The notes under the pieces were generated by a model, which was not told the DNA's origin, searched no databases, and was given only the letters and a program-made list of their open reading frames with translations. Below, in pieces: positions 1-22,983 of a stretch of 64,000 bases of DNA; the first letter of the stretch is position 1, and each line of letters begins with the position of its first letter. The translations under genes were made by a program, and so were the position numbers. Origin of the DNA: Corticium candelabrum (Eukaryota; Porifera; Homoscleromorpha; Homosclerophorida; Plakinidae); NCBI RefSeq assembly GCF_963422355.1, contig NC_085099.1, positions 1,332,094 to 1,396,093 of the forward strand, read 5' to 3'.

Positions 1-64
<64 letters not shown>

Positions 65-93
65 GCATCAGCATCAGCATCATCATCAACATC
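1..93. repeat. (ATC)n trinucleotide array
   Basis: Nearly perfect ATC triplets run from the window edge to about position 75, followed by interrupted ATCAGC/ATCATC units. Read on the minus strand, the array is (GAT)n and continues in frame from the CXC domain of the neighbouring pseudogene, so it would encode an Asp/Ala-Asp tail. It is probably cut by the window start. Confidence 0.9.
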
Positions 94-2400
94 ACCACCT
101 TTATATGTCAGCCGGTCTGAGTTTACACAGCCAGATCCTCTGCAGTTGCCACAGGCAGGGAAGCATTTCACATTGTGCTTTTTGCATGTACACCTTAATG
201 TACTGCAATCAGTCTGACAATTACACCTTATCATATGTAGGAGCTCATCAGGAGCTGGAGGCAAGTCAGTCTGAACTGACTTAAGTCCTTCTTCACTCTC
301 TCTCCACCCTCATTCTACTGGCATAAGTTCAACGTCAGAATCTTCCATTGTTGTATCTGAAAGTATACACGGAGACTGTGGTACTTTGTTGCAGCTGAAG
401 TGGGTGGCAGAGTCTGTGATTGAATATGAGATGTTTTGGTAGCCACGTTCTCGCAGAAACGCGTATAATGCAGCGAATCAAGTCCTTCTGCAGGTTTCCC
501 ATTATACAAACAAACCAATGCTTACAATCCTGGAATAATAACATCTTGGGGAAGCTGACTGTGCATCGAACACTTCAGCTTGCTCTCGAAAGTGTATATT
601 GGATTTGAACTTCTTAAGGGAAGTTTCTTTTCCAATGCCACACAGGTGGGAGGTTGTATCACATCCAAGGACGGCATGCAGAAGAGCATGTGAGTGCATG
701 TTTCAGGACCTAGCTGTTCCTTGACAACCTGGATGTTCCACACGCCTGGAATCTTTGTGCTCTTCTTTGTCTCTGTTTGGAAAAACACTCTGTGAGAGTG
801 CAAGTTTGAGTGATAGCACAACAAGATGAGAAGGTCTGTGTCATCACCAACTAGGATAGTGGTCGACATTGTCACAGACTCCACTGATTTTTGTATAATT
901 AGCAAATCAGCATCCCCTGAACCATGATGCACTTTGCAGTTGTTTATCTCTAGTTGATCTCCGAGCATTTTGATGAACTGCTGCTTGTTGGTCTTGTTGG
1001 CCAATAACTTAGCCTTCGACATTGTAAGCTTCATATTGCTGGTAAATGCTACAGTTACTCCTGCATGCCCTTTTGTTTGTCTTTTATGCGTTTTGTCTCC
1101 GTGGATTTGCCGCTGTAGCCATCAAACACGACAACTGCTTCCCCATACTTTTTTTAGACATACCTTGTGTACACTGAGCATCTCTTGGTATGTTGCCCCT
1201 CGCATCCATGGCATGCGCTGAATGAGTGCACCGCCATCCAGCACATACTGGACCTTTCCAGTTAACTATCTCAGAAATGTCTGGTGTCAATAGGTTCCAG
1301 ATGGCATTTGCCAGTACTGGCTTCTGTGGCTCCCAAAGCAATAGTGATGAGTCAAAGAGGTCTGGTGGATAACTGCATAGCTCATATACCTGAAGACATC
1401 TTCAAGATTGTCAGTTGCCTTTGCAGCAATTATCGTGAGTCTCTGGAAAGTTGTGGGTCAATCTGCACTGCAATGCCATCAACCTTGACTGCATTCTTCA
1501 TGTCTAGAGTGATGACCTGATCTTTCTTCTTAAATTATACTCTGCAGCAGTCTTTCCCTTCATTCTAACCAGAATTGCATTTCCAACATCTATTGCCTTG
1601 TCAACATTGACGGTGCTGTTTGCTCTCCTGTAGAGATGCTTTCTAGGCTGGTGTCGGAAGTGAAGGGGTTCATATCTCAAAGATACCTGAGAATTTTGTG
1701 GGTATCTTTTTCCAGTCATGAGCTTGTCTAGCCTTGGTTATATCTTTGTTTTGCTTTCCTTTGTTGTAGCTAACCCCAGTCAGCCCTTGCATGGCACAGT
1801 TCACATCAACACAAGCTGGCTTGGACAACAACCATGTCAGGTGTTGCTGCTCAGCCATCCCTTGTCTTCTTGTGAGACCCCCGCTGGTCTTCAGGTTTCT
1901 CATGAGCACTGGTTCGATGATGAGATCAAAGGACAAGCCAGCCCAATAACGATCATTTCGTCTCACCACATGGAGACCTTCTAAAAAATGTTGATACACA
2001 TCTGGATGCTCATTGTGGAGATTAGACATTCGCTACAGATATATCCATGCCGATTTTGTGTAGTAGTTGTGTCCACATGTGGCCAAGTAAGGAAGCATTT
2101 CTGAAGCAGTTTGGAGATGCAATTCCCAGTTGCCAGTACACTCTGCCCGAATATACTTGTGAAGTATATCAACCATATGCATGCACTGCAACCAAAGTGT
2201 AGCAGTCTTAGATGACTACAGAATTTAGTTTGTCTCTGAAGAGCATCTCCTTCTCATAGAGAACAGCAGCTTCATCCAGGTCTGGATGTCTATCAGACTT
2301 CTCGTGCGATGAAGTTGTAGCTTCTAACAACTCTTCTGTTTCCACTTTCCTAGATTCTGGGTAATCTGAACTTCCGGGTAAAGTCACATTAAATGTTTTG
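1..2400 (-). pseudogene. degenerate gene: XPG/PIN-like region plus Tesmin/TSO1-like CXC domain
   Basis: Minus-strand coding similarity runs from about 2400 down to the window edge but is broken into several frames. Pieces in order: an acidic N-terminal stretch (2240-2400); a segment with ELHLQTASEMLPYLATCGHN (2070-2150); a segment with WAGLSFDLIIEPVLMRNLKT (1790-2020); an XPG/PIN-like stretch with GDADLLII and GDDTDLLILL (522-1034); TLPPTSAATKYHSLRVYF (315-430); and a Cys-rich CXC domain (130-240, RCNCQTDC...CTCKK...CGNCRGSGC). An in-frame TAG at 2033-2035 sits where the frame otherwise continues, an in-frame TGA at 310-312 sits in a VEWGW-like position, and frame changes occur near 315-522 and 1500-1700. 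I recognise the layout as a multicopy gene type of invertebrate genomes but cannot name it or give a function. A dead copy is the best reading. Confidence 0.75.
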
Positions 2401-3057
2401 GCTGCACCAAGGCACCGAGAACTGCATCAACAATAAGATACAATATGATACAATCTTTAGACACCTCTAAAGCATCTGTTGCCACGTTGACAAATCTAAA
2501 ATTCCCAGGTATATGGGAACTTGACGCCGGCTACTATCTGTGATTTCGGTCATGGTCTGAAAAAGTGAGTAATGGAGAAGCAAAAAGGGTAGACTGTTTC
2601 AGTGGAATAATCGTAACCTTGCCAGAGCAGTTTCTACATGAGAACGCGACGATAATCTGAAAACGGCGGCGTTTCCGATCACGTCCTAGTCTAATCGCCG
2701 ATGGAGAAGCCTTGAACAAGTCTCGAGTGAAGTATGTGTTCTTCACTATAGTGTTTCTACAGTACCCAATGCGATATCCGTGTTTCAGAGGAACTGTAAG
2801 TTAGACAAAGAGATAGTTTTTGAGGTCACGTGATTTGAATGCTACCAGAGATGATACGCTCACTTCCCCTCAAAGAATTTACTAAGACTTTTAGTATGTT
2901 ATAGAGCACACTTTTCTGTGTAGGAAACAGTTGAGAGAGTTCGTGTTGCAATTTGTTTAAGATCAAACCATATAATGCCTGTACTATTAGTGTTGTGTTG
3001 GTATATTGACTTTTAAAAGTTGCCTTGTAGCATTTGCTTATAAGAAATAATTGTGTT

Positions 3058-3553
3058 TGACAGACAGACAGACGGACCCTCTTTGGGTTCTTTAGCAGTT
3101 AGAAAATGTAGTTTTTAGTTCTCAGTTGGTTCAGTAGTTGATATCTATAGTCTTTAGGTGATTCTGTATAATTTGACTCGTAGTTACATATTGTATGTTG
3201 CTAGATTCATGTTTCAAATATATGTATTAGACAGACAGACAGACAGACAGACAGATAATTTATTCTCATACAGATTCTACTTGTACATATGCTAGGATTT
3301 TTTAAATGCAAAGCAGTCCTTGCAAACAACAAAGTCCTTAACTAATGGACTTGACTTTGAATGTCAAAATCAAATAATCTATCTAAATCACCATGATTAG
3401 GTGACAGCTTTGAAAGTTTTCTAAGGATACCTTTGGCATTGCATCTTTGCAGAATTGTAGAAAATCTTTTTCTCCAATACGACATGAACATGGAAGCATT
3501 AAAATTGGCTTCTGGATTTGCTGTCTGTTGTAACAAATGCTGCAAAAAATTCT

Positions 3554-3587
<34 letters not shown>

Positions 3588-3690
3588 TTAGTGATTTGCA
3601 GTTGACAGACTTTACTATAGTGATTTGCAGTTGATGTATAATAGTTCAATGTTCGAAAATATATGTAGTGACAGACAGACAGACAGACAA
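3058..3690. repeat. cluster of (ACAG)n tetranucleotide arrays
   Basis: Four CAGA/ACAG arrays lie at about 3058-3076, 3229-3257, 3553-3588 and 3671-3690, separated by AT-rich unique DNA. A minus-strand open stretch between two arrays (3342-3545) shows no recognisable domain. The arrays lie downstream of the Tudor exons and upstream of the CXC pseudogene. Apart from them, 2400-3730 holds no supported gene. Confidence 0.85.
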
Positions 3691-3734
3691 AACCAACACA
3701 CAACCAAACCAAACAACAAACAAGTATTCAACTG

Positions 3735-4023
3735 AACCTTCTTCTTCTTCTGCACCAGGAACTCCTTTTACATCTTTGTATTGTACCAGATATAATATAC
3801 CTGGCGCAAACTCAACACAAAACTTCTGAGCTTTCTGCTCAATCTGCAAAATAACTTCAAAAAGAGACCTCATCAACAAAATATTCAACAACAGCATTAC
3901 ACTTGTAATTCGACCGTAGTACTGCAATCCATCTGCCCAACGAACTACAACTTCCTTGCCGGCAAGTGAGTCCACCATGACGTGCCTCGTAGGTCCCGGC
4001 AATCTTACTCTGACTTCGCGCAC
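3735..4023 (-). CDS. Tudor-domain protein, N-terminal exons (Polycomb-like/PHF1-type)
   Basis: Two exons are visible. Exon 1 is 4023-3901 (41 codons). A 57-bp intron with GTAATG donor and TTGCAG acceptor follows, then exon 2 from 3843 to about 3740. The protein contains VVVRWADGLQYYGRI, then KFCVEFAPG and LYLVQYKDVK, which fits the Tudor fold of Polycomb-like proteins (PHF1/MTF2/PHF19), where a Trp-x-Asp-Gly strand is followed by an F/W-K-D end. That family normally continues into PHD fingers; none is visible in the next 3.7 kb, which holds repeats and the CXC pseudogene. The gene may extend beyond the window through a long intron, or be a truncated copy. The start ATG at 4023 lies 356 bp from the GAPVD1 ATG on the other strand. 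The Tudor call is fairly sure; the family assignment is tentative. Confidence 0.6.
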
Positions 4024-4379
4024 GTCACATTCCGATCAACCTGCTAGCTTAGCACAACCGAGATTCTCTGTATTTTAGAGGTGGTCGAAACGCTTGCACA
4101 AGACTAAAACGTTTAGTTAATTTAGGCTATAGCTATAGACATTTAAGAGTATGCAAACACGTAAAGTTTGGCTAGAGACGTACTCACGTGTGCAACATGT
4201 AGACAAATACCATGTTTTAAATTAATTAATTAAGACCATTTATATACGTACAATCTTTATCATCATTAATCTACTAGTAGTCTAGTACTGTACCCTACAC
4301 ATCGAATTACTAGTAAGTAAACAAAAATGCACAAAATAGCCACGCCCACGCAAACATTGCAGTACGCCCGTATGTATCA
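4024..4379. promoter_or_regulatory. presumed bidirectional promoter, Tudor gene / GAPVD1
   Basis: 356 bp separate two divergent start codons (4023 minus, 4380 plus). The stretch is AT-rich with a TTAATTAATTAA tract at about 4219-4231. I see no clear TATA box. A shared promoter is inferred from the geometry alone. Confidence 0.4.
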
Positions 4380-7300
4380 ATGGAGGCACTGCGGGTGTTG
4401 CAAGAAAGACTGCGAAGTGAACACCTTTTTGTGCGCAACGAGACAGAGACAATTCGTCGTTTACATTCCGACGCTCAGAAGCTTGCTGAGAAACTTCAGC
4501 ATGCTATTCGTGTAAGCGGCGACCAGCAACGAGTTTTGGATGCTCTCGAAAGCTGGGGAGGTGTACTAACGCCTGCTGACTGCGCTAGAAAACTTAGAGA
4601 CCTAGAGCTGACACGTTTTGTTGATTCTCGTTCGAAGCTTGGCGAAGAATCAGACCGGGCAATGGGCGAGCTGCTTGACTATGTACTATCGAAGCCTTCC
4701 GTTTTGGCCGAGATGCTGACTGTGTGCGAGAGAGAGGGAATCGATGTGAAAGGCATTAGCGGCGTGATTATCTATGCTTTGTTTGCTCGTTCCGTAACAT
4801 CCGACGACGAGAAGACAATGACGGAAGTGCTGCATCGTCTCATGCTATTGCAAGTCAAGAGTTGCCAGAATCTGCGCTGGTTTTTTAGTGGCAATGCGCA
4901 GGCGTTTACTTACCTCTTTCGCACGTGGTGTGAAGGTTTGCTTTCAGCAAAGGCATACTTGAAGGCGTCACTGCAGCTACCAGTGATGGAAATTGTCAGG
5001 GATGCTGATGACTCTGGCTGGTTGGAGTATGATCCAGACAAAACACTTCAGCTGATGTCTGACGTCGATAGGGATGCGTTTCACAATGGCAGTGAACAAG
5101 AAAAGGCCACAGTTTTGGACAAGATTCAAAATAAAGTTGGAGTAGCAACATCGAGACTTGCATCCTTTTGTATCATCATTCTGCAAAGTCTACACGAACA
5201 ACTGGATGTATTTCCAAATTCTATTCGATGGCTGGCAGCCGAGTTCAAGGCAGCCCTAATTGAAAGCAAAGAATTGACAGAGGAAAGCATTCACTGTCTT
5301 CTGTCTGATATGATATTTACTTGCTTTATATGTCCCATTCTGAACGATCCTCAGAAACATGGTATAGCTACAGAACTTGTCATCACTAATGCGGCTAAAC
5401 ACAATCTTCTTCGAATCAGCCAGATCTTGCGGGATCTAGCAATCATTAATGAGAAGCAAAGAGCGGAAAACTTACATCAAGTCCATTTGAGTATGGATCT
5501 GGTAAGAAATCTACCAAGCAAGGATCTTAATTTCAGATTCAAGTTATTTTGTGCTTCAGGATAATTGGAGATCATTTCTTGCTGATCTTACTACTGGAGT
5601 AGGAGAGACTGTTTCTTCTCCTCTTCTATCATCACTTGGATTTCAGAAGACTGCTGTGCTTGCTACTGAACGGGAGTTAAGGATTCTTGTCAATGTTTTG
5701 GTAGGTTGAGTTGTAATTGTTTTGCAACAGATGTCTTAATTAATCAGAAGTGTTTCGTTTACTTTCACAGTGGCATAGTCACAAGTCTGTTTACATGCAT
5801 GGACTTGTAACTGAGCCGAAAATGATTGATAAACTTCTTCGTAAGATTCCGTCTGCTTACAAACCGTTGCATTCTCCAGTGACCCCACCAACTACAGAAG
5901 TACATCTCAAACCGATCAGTCATTCTGAAGGCTCAGCCTCACTTCCTGCTTCACCCAGTGGACAGAACAGCTTGTATGGTTTGCAGCCATCTCCTCAGTC
6001 TTTGCAGCATGGTGATAATTTCATGAAACACAAGCGCTTTCATACTTCAGACACACAAGAGCCTCGTTCTTTTCGAGTAGCTACTATTTCAGGAACACGA
6101 GGTAGTTTTACAGTTGGTGACATGGCTGGAACCAGACGGCACACCTACAATGCTGCCATGCTGCATCGAAAGCAATCTGTACTGGTGGCAGCTGATGTTC
6201 TAGTTGTACCATTGAAAACAGATTGTTTTACTGGTCAGAATGCCACTAGAATTGAACTGAAAAGCGAGCAGCAAGTGAGAATTAATGGTCTGTGTTCAGA
6301 CTCACTGTGACCGGTTATATTATCTACATTTTTCATTCTAGGTTTTACATGGGCGTACAGTGTCTTCGGTGTCTGTTTGCTCATCTACTGCAAGCACAGT
6401 CAACACTAGAAGCAGCAGTGGAAGTCGTCCCACAGAAAGCGAGAAACATCAAGGTAGACCAACGTCTGAAGAAATTCGTCGTTCAGCTTCATTTTCTGTC
6501 TTGCCACGGTCAGATGATGTGAACAGTAGTCTCTTTGATGCTGTCCACACTGCTGCCGGTGACACACTATTGGCAAAGGGCAATCCATTCTTAGCAACCA
6601 TGCCTCTTTCTTCAACTGACCGGCCATGTTCACTGCCCCTAAATCTTAATCTTAATGTTGGCGAGCATTCTCATAACAGCGATGTCAAAACACATTCACT
6701 GGTGACTGATGAAGATGTTCAGGTTGAAATCACGGAGTCAAATCTTGAGGCTTTTGAAAGTTTGGGATCAGAAACAGGGCAAGGTGTTGGAAATCAGCAG
6801 CAAGTTGGAAATTCCAAAATGTCAAATATTCCCATTTTAACCATGGATCCTCCTCAAGGTACTGCATATCCTCATGATAAAGTTGTAGATAATTTCGTAG
6901 TGATTTCTTCAGCCCAATCTAACAAATCAGAACAGACAAAACAGAAAAATGTTGTAATGTCTGACCTGTTGGGAAATTTTGATCCTATCCATTCCAATCA
7001 AGTTGCTGGTTCGTCACAACAAACAGAGACTGTCGAGTTTTTGGTAGGTAGTAATGAAGATCCCTCACAACAGCAAACTGTGCAGCCACCTTGTCAATTG
7101 GATGGTAATTCTGATATTCATGACATGCTGGCTGGCAGTGGCACTGGTGGCCTAGTTGACCCATCAGGCAATGAAAAGGCAAACAGCATAGATAATGTAA
7201 CGATTGAGCCAATGCCGACTCTACAAGGACCGGAGCGTGGCAGACAGGGACTTCTCAAGAAAGTATCTGGAAGTAAGATTGCACGTATTTTTCGAAGAAA

Positions 7301-9506
7301 ACACAATACTGAATCTGACTCTGCACCTGCTTCAGCGTCAGCTTCATTGTCCACATCACCTGTTGTTTCACCTCGAGCTAGCCCACATTCATCACCATCT
7401 TCTAGTCCAGCTCTGTTGAGAAAACAGAAGGGCAAGAAATTGTCTCGTAGTGATGATACTACTTCATCGGTTACAAGTTCTACCAAAAGCTCAGTTGATG
7501 ACCTTATTCTTCTCAGTCCTGATCAGAGTGTGATTAAGGAAGAAGATGAGGATATAACTTTGAAGTATGAGAGAAAAATGCAGGAGCAAAGAAGACAGCA
7601 ACAGGAACTTAGTAGTTCTGTCAATCTGGATGTTGATGATGAAAGTTGCAGTGACTTAGGAGACAGTGATGATCCTCTTGTTGCATTTACTGATGCCAAA
7701 CGTTATTTGAGAAATTTGTTTGGATCTTTTGATCAATGGCCTCTTGTTGGACAAACACGGTCAGGATACTGTGAAAGGTTTGAAGAAACAGGGAAACCTA
7801 GTGAGTTGTTAGAAATCTTACACGATTCAAGAGACCTGGAAAGCAGTGGAAATCATTCTAAATTTTACAAGTGTAATGTGAAATGGTTGCTCCAGCTGTG
7901 GCTTGCTGAAGCTTCAGAAGATGAAGATGGTGTGCGAACTGCATCGGTAAAAGAAGCATTGCGAAGTCTTGATCTCCTTTCTCTGGAGAAGCAAGTAGAA
8001 TTACTAGAATGTATGGAGCATGACTACTACCAACGTTGGTCTTACATCTCATACCTGACACGCACTAAACAATCATTGTTACGTGCCATTGCAATGATGG
8101 AAAGGCAATTGAAGCGAATAGGATTGTGAGACCAAATCATACAGTAAGATGTGATATGTCCAATGTATCGTGTTTGATGAATTGTAGATATAAACAAATC
8201 TGCTGGAGTAACTTCACCACAATGAGGGTGAAAGCTCTGTTTGAACAGCAGAAACAATATCTAGACTCTTTTGCAATGAAATTTGAAAACACTCAGCTGA
8301 CAGATGAAAAGGCAACACCCTCAGTCTGTAATTTTTCATTTGCAGTATCATTTGATTTTTGGAAATTTAGAGTGACCTTCTTGATGAGTTTTTTCAAGAC
8401 ATTCAGTCATACATGGAAAGCGATGAAGCTTTCAGTGGTACGGTGATAGCTTCGCTTTCATATACCATGATGAATTGAAAACATCTTCTGATAGGCATTT
8501 CAGAAAAACAGAAAGAGCACAGTTTAGAAGTTGCAGAGCGTCTATGTTTTAGTAAGGTATACTCACAAGCTTTCTATCCTAACGGTGAAGCTGACTTTCA
8601 GAAAGACACGTGAGCAACTATGTATTTCATTCAATAATAATTGTAATAGTAATGATAATAAATAACAATAATTTAGTATTATTGTGGTGCATGAGACTGA
8701 CTTGTTTCTGTCCCTGGGAGTTGCAGTGGTGAGTGGTCCATTGATAATGACGATTTAGTGCTCTCGTGGTGGTTATAATTATATATCCAGTGGGTGTGCT
8801 GTGTCAGAGTTCATGGTCACCATAATGTCATCAATCTCCATCAACTGGCTAGTCACTGATCACCATTTCAAGACTCCAGCATGGAGGGCCATAACAACAC
8901 ATAATAATAATAAAATGTGTACATTGTGTGTGACTGAGTTTGTCAGTGTTGTTCAAATGTTTACCATTTTGTGTTGCCTACAGGATCATGTATGACCTCA
9001 TTCAACAACTTTCAAAGAAATTTTCTCTGAGCCATGTCCATGCAGTATGGGATGTGTATTTCTAAGATGTAATATGTGAATATTGTTATTTGTCCCAGGT
9101 ATATCGAAAATGTGCTCCATGGAAAGATGCTCAAGATGCACTCTTGGCCATCGGTGCCCACCGGGTATGAACACGTCTGTTACTGGTGGGTAATTTAATT
9201 ACAGCTTGATTTCGTGAAATGTCTCCACAGAGCCCTCGTGACAAGCTTCACTGCATTCGAAAATGTACTTCATGTATTATGAACACCCTACATGTTTCTT
9301 GCTCAGGGCGTGTTCCTGCAGCGGATGATTTCTTTCCAGTCATGGTTTATGTCATAATCAAGGCAAACCCTCCACACCTCCCATCCACCATTCAGTACTT
9401 ACACAATTTCCAAGAGAGACATATGTCTGGTGAGTTGTCCTACTGGTGGACACAGTTTTGTATGGCAGTTGAATACATTAAAACAATGAAATCGCCTTCA
9501 CACTGA
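4380..9506 (+). CDS. GAPVD1: GAPVD1-like RasGAP and VPS9 domain protein (Rab5 exchange factor)
   Basis: Orthologue of GAPVD1 (Gapex-5/RME-6), an endosomal protein whose VPS9 domain activates Rab5. Exons: 4380-5501, 5560-5700, 5771-6274, 6342-8125, 8188-about 8323, 8371-about 8439, then short exons to the last, about 9231-9506. Phases were checked for the first five. The N-terminal RasGAP-like domain (residues about 100-400) includes GLLSAKAYLKASLQLP, RWLAAEFKAAL and CFICPILNDPQ. The middle part is long, Ser/Gln-rich and low-complexity. The C-terminal VPS9 domain shows FYPNGEAD, CAPWKDAQ, SPRDKLHCIRKC, PAADDFFPVMVYVIIKANPP and the LSGELSYWW block, with the Asp of the exchange-factor motif kept. 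In the RasGAP domain the usual Arg before Gly in the finger loop is Ser (FFSGN). AATAAA lies 49 bp after the stop. Confidence 0.92.
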
Positions 9507-9554
9507 CTTTGGTAATAATGATAATTATTATTGAAACCATGTAACCATAGGTGC

Positions 9555-9560
9555 AATAAA
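9555..9560 (+). terminator. poly(A) signal AATAAA after GAPVD1
   Basis: AATAAA lies 49 bp downstream of the GAPVD1 stop codon and 60 bp before the stop of the convergent RGS gene, so the two 3' UTRs probably abut or overlap. Confidence 0.65.
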
Positions 9561-9619
9561 ATGAATTGCTTTAGTTTTTTACACTACTGGTGGAGTTTTT
9601 TTATGTCAAGGCTGGGTAG

Positions 9620-10333
9620 TTATTTACAACTGCTATGTGCTTTAGCTGACTCTTGCAGAATAAGAAAGTCATTTGACTTCAAGAACCGACGGTAGCTGTC
9701 ACGTTCCATCAGTGTGTAGACAACTTGCTGTGCCATGTTCAACATATCAGGAGTTGGTGATGTTAAACTGGCTGCAATTCCCTTTTGAGTTTCAGCATCG
9801 ATATTCACCTTGATAGGACATATAATACACTAGATATGGTAATCGTATGGCATACACATGAAATAGAGTGACAGACACACAGAATGGTACCTAGAACTAG
9901 CGGCAGGTGATAAAATGGACAAATAGAGACATTGAGACAGGATCTCCCTAGCATAGGATTGTAGTGTTAAGTTAATTACCTCTGCTGGAGCTCCAGGCTC
10001 AAGAAACTTGGCAAAAATCTGCCTTGCTTTATGGTGAAGTGCTTGACCACGAAGTTGCTTGAGTTCTTCACATGATTGCCAGAACTGTAAGTTCTCCTCG
10101 CTGAATTCAGATTGGAGGAAAGTCATGAAGAGGTCAGCACCGTCTAGTCCACAGAACCAACATAAAGCCAAACGTTTCAGTATTCTACCTATTGTGGTAA
10201 TCAAAGATTAACGACCTGGATCAGTAAGAAGTCCCGCTAGTGACGTTTTCCAGCGTTCGATACGATCACCAGAGACATGAGCGATGGCTAGTAATCGTTC
10301 CAATGTTCCAGTCAGCTCTCCTACGTCTGCCAT
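9620..10333 (-). CDS. small RGS-domain protein (G-alpha GTPase accelerator)
   Basis: Three exons, 10333-10216, 10143-9980 and 9808-9620, join in frame to 156 residues, almost all of it a canonical RGS domain. Motifs: ERWKTSLAGLLTDP, then DLFMTFLQSEFSEENLQFW, FLEPGAPAEVNIDAETQ and AQQVVYTLMERDSYRRFL. These match the SEENL.FW, NID and MEKDSYPRFL signatures of RGS proteins that speed GTP hydrolysis by Gi/Gq alpha subunits. The ATG at 10333 has a good context (A at -3, G at +4). The first donor (GTCGTT) is weak, but its acceptor and phase are good. The gene starts 111 bp after the stop of the RhoGEF upstream on the same strand. An alternative splice would join the two in frame, so this may instead be the C-terminal domain of that protein. 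Confidence 0.82.
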
Positions 10334-10444
10334 TGTGAGCGAGTGCCTGCGTCGCGGTTGCTTTGCTTTAGCAACACGTCTCTCAAATCTACATACAGCT
10401 GCTATTAATGGAACGCATTAACAACGCGTACAGGTTGGCTAGGC

Positions 10445-15572
<5,128 letters not shown>

Positions 15573-17008
15573 CTAGAGAAAGAATCAAACGGAAAATGGT
15601 CTAGTTAGCTACTTGAGATGAGTGTGACATCAATTGACGATTTCTGGCTTGTCTGCGACATCATCAAATATGCCTAAGTAGCCCACCTCTGCTGCGTACT
15701 TGACCACTGCTCCTATTTGGATTGAACTGTCGATACATTGTTGTTTACAAGTTGAATGGCTGACGTTAACTTGAGACGCAGCTCCGTATGCGTCTTTCTG
15801 CACCCGTTTTGTAAACAACGAGCAAACCCTTTAATCAAAAATTCAAATACAGGGTCAAAGAAAGAGCTAGGACATCGATTCCTGATCGAATACGACGCCT
15901 GCTTTTCTCACAAGATATGACTCACGTGCCGCGTACACCCGGATGTGTGTTAACACCTAACTGTCTACCTTCACACGTGATACTTACACGTGTAGGTGTG
16001 TACAGAATGCAACTGTTAGGTTAACTATTATGGTAACATTTGTCAGCTTTTTTCCATCCGGCAAAATCGGTTTGCCGCAACTGATGATTGTATTTCTGGA
16101 ACAATCTAAATCTAGTCAGAGGTGTAGACAGCGAAAATTGCAGACGTTGATTCACATCAACTTCCAGTGAAGGATGAACTAATTGAATAACTAATTTTTA
16201 GACGACAATTATTACCGCCTGAATTGTTTTAATTATTCAGTTGTAATAAACTAAACACCGTCTTTCCAACTTCTAATTCAATTTTTATTTGAGTTTACTG
16301 CACCACTCAATCATCAAGTGAACTAAAATTACACTTTTAGCGCGAGTTCAACGGCCACGCCTACTAGCGCACGTTAATTAAACCGGACCAATTATTTAGT
16401 TACTGTCTGCGCGTCTAATAGCCAGTACAATCAAATTTAAAGCAATACCCTGATTTTAAGATACAGGTAACTACGCCTCCTTCAGTTTCTAAAAGCAGCA
16501 ATGAAATTAAGACCTGGAGAATCCAACTACACGACAATAAAGTAATTAGAGCTTGGCAATTCTTGGTACCACGGACAGTACCATTTAATTACTGGGATGT
16601 GTTTCTTGAAAAAGACATCCCAAAAAGCCATAGTGTTGGCTTACACGCCCATAAAGTAATTAGAGCTTGGCAATTCTTGGTACACACAGAGACAGTACCA
16701 TTTAATTACCCGGATGTGCTCCTTGAAAAAGACATCCGGAAAAGCCATAAGTTAGCTCACAACTAAAATACAGTATCACATCACGCTGCATCATGGTGAC
16801 ACCATCATTTATGCTAAATCAGTTAAAGAGCATCCCTTCAAAAGTTAGGGTAAATTCCAAGCAACTTGGTTGGTTAATTTTAGAAACAGAGTGCATTCTA
16901 GCTAGCTGAAAGCATGTACAAGTGGATCTCCGTAGAAAACAGTTTAGCTGTATAACCGATTACTTAATTAATCATTGATTGTAATTACTTGACACGATAC
17001 AATAATGA
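15573..17008. other. region between the RhoGEF 5' end and ABCF1 3' end
   Basis: No recognised gene. It should hold the RhoGEF promoter and perhaps a missing first exon. A minus-strand open stretch at 15630-15818 begins with ATG but resembles nothing I know. CCCGGATGT occurs at about 15938-15946. A tandem duplication lies at 16539-16760. Confidence 0.5.
16539..16760. repeat. 114-bp tandem duplication
   Basis: Two head-to-tail copies (16539-16652 and 16653-about 16760) share AAAGTAATTAGAGCTTGG, CAGTACCATTTAATTAC and CTTGAAAAAGACATCC in the same order, with a few substitutions and a small indel. Each copy carries an inverted GGATGT...ACATCC pair that could form a short hairpin. Confidence 0.85.
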
Positions 17009-22973
<5,965 letters not shown>

Positions 22974-22983
22974 TGAGTCACTA

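Noticed and set aside
3342..3545. Minus-strand frame as a further exon of the Tudor gene
   Set aside because: It lies between ACAG arrays, has no PHD or MTF2-like motif, and no clear in-phase splice link to exon 2.
15630..15818. Short ATG-started minus-strand frame upstream of the RhoGEF C2 exon
   Set aside because: Could be a first exon, but no splice partner in phase or known motif could be shown.
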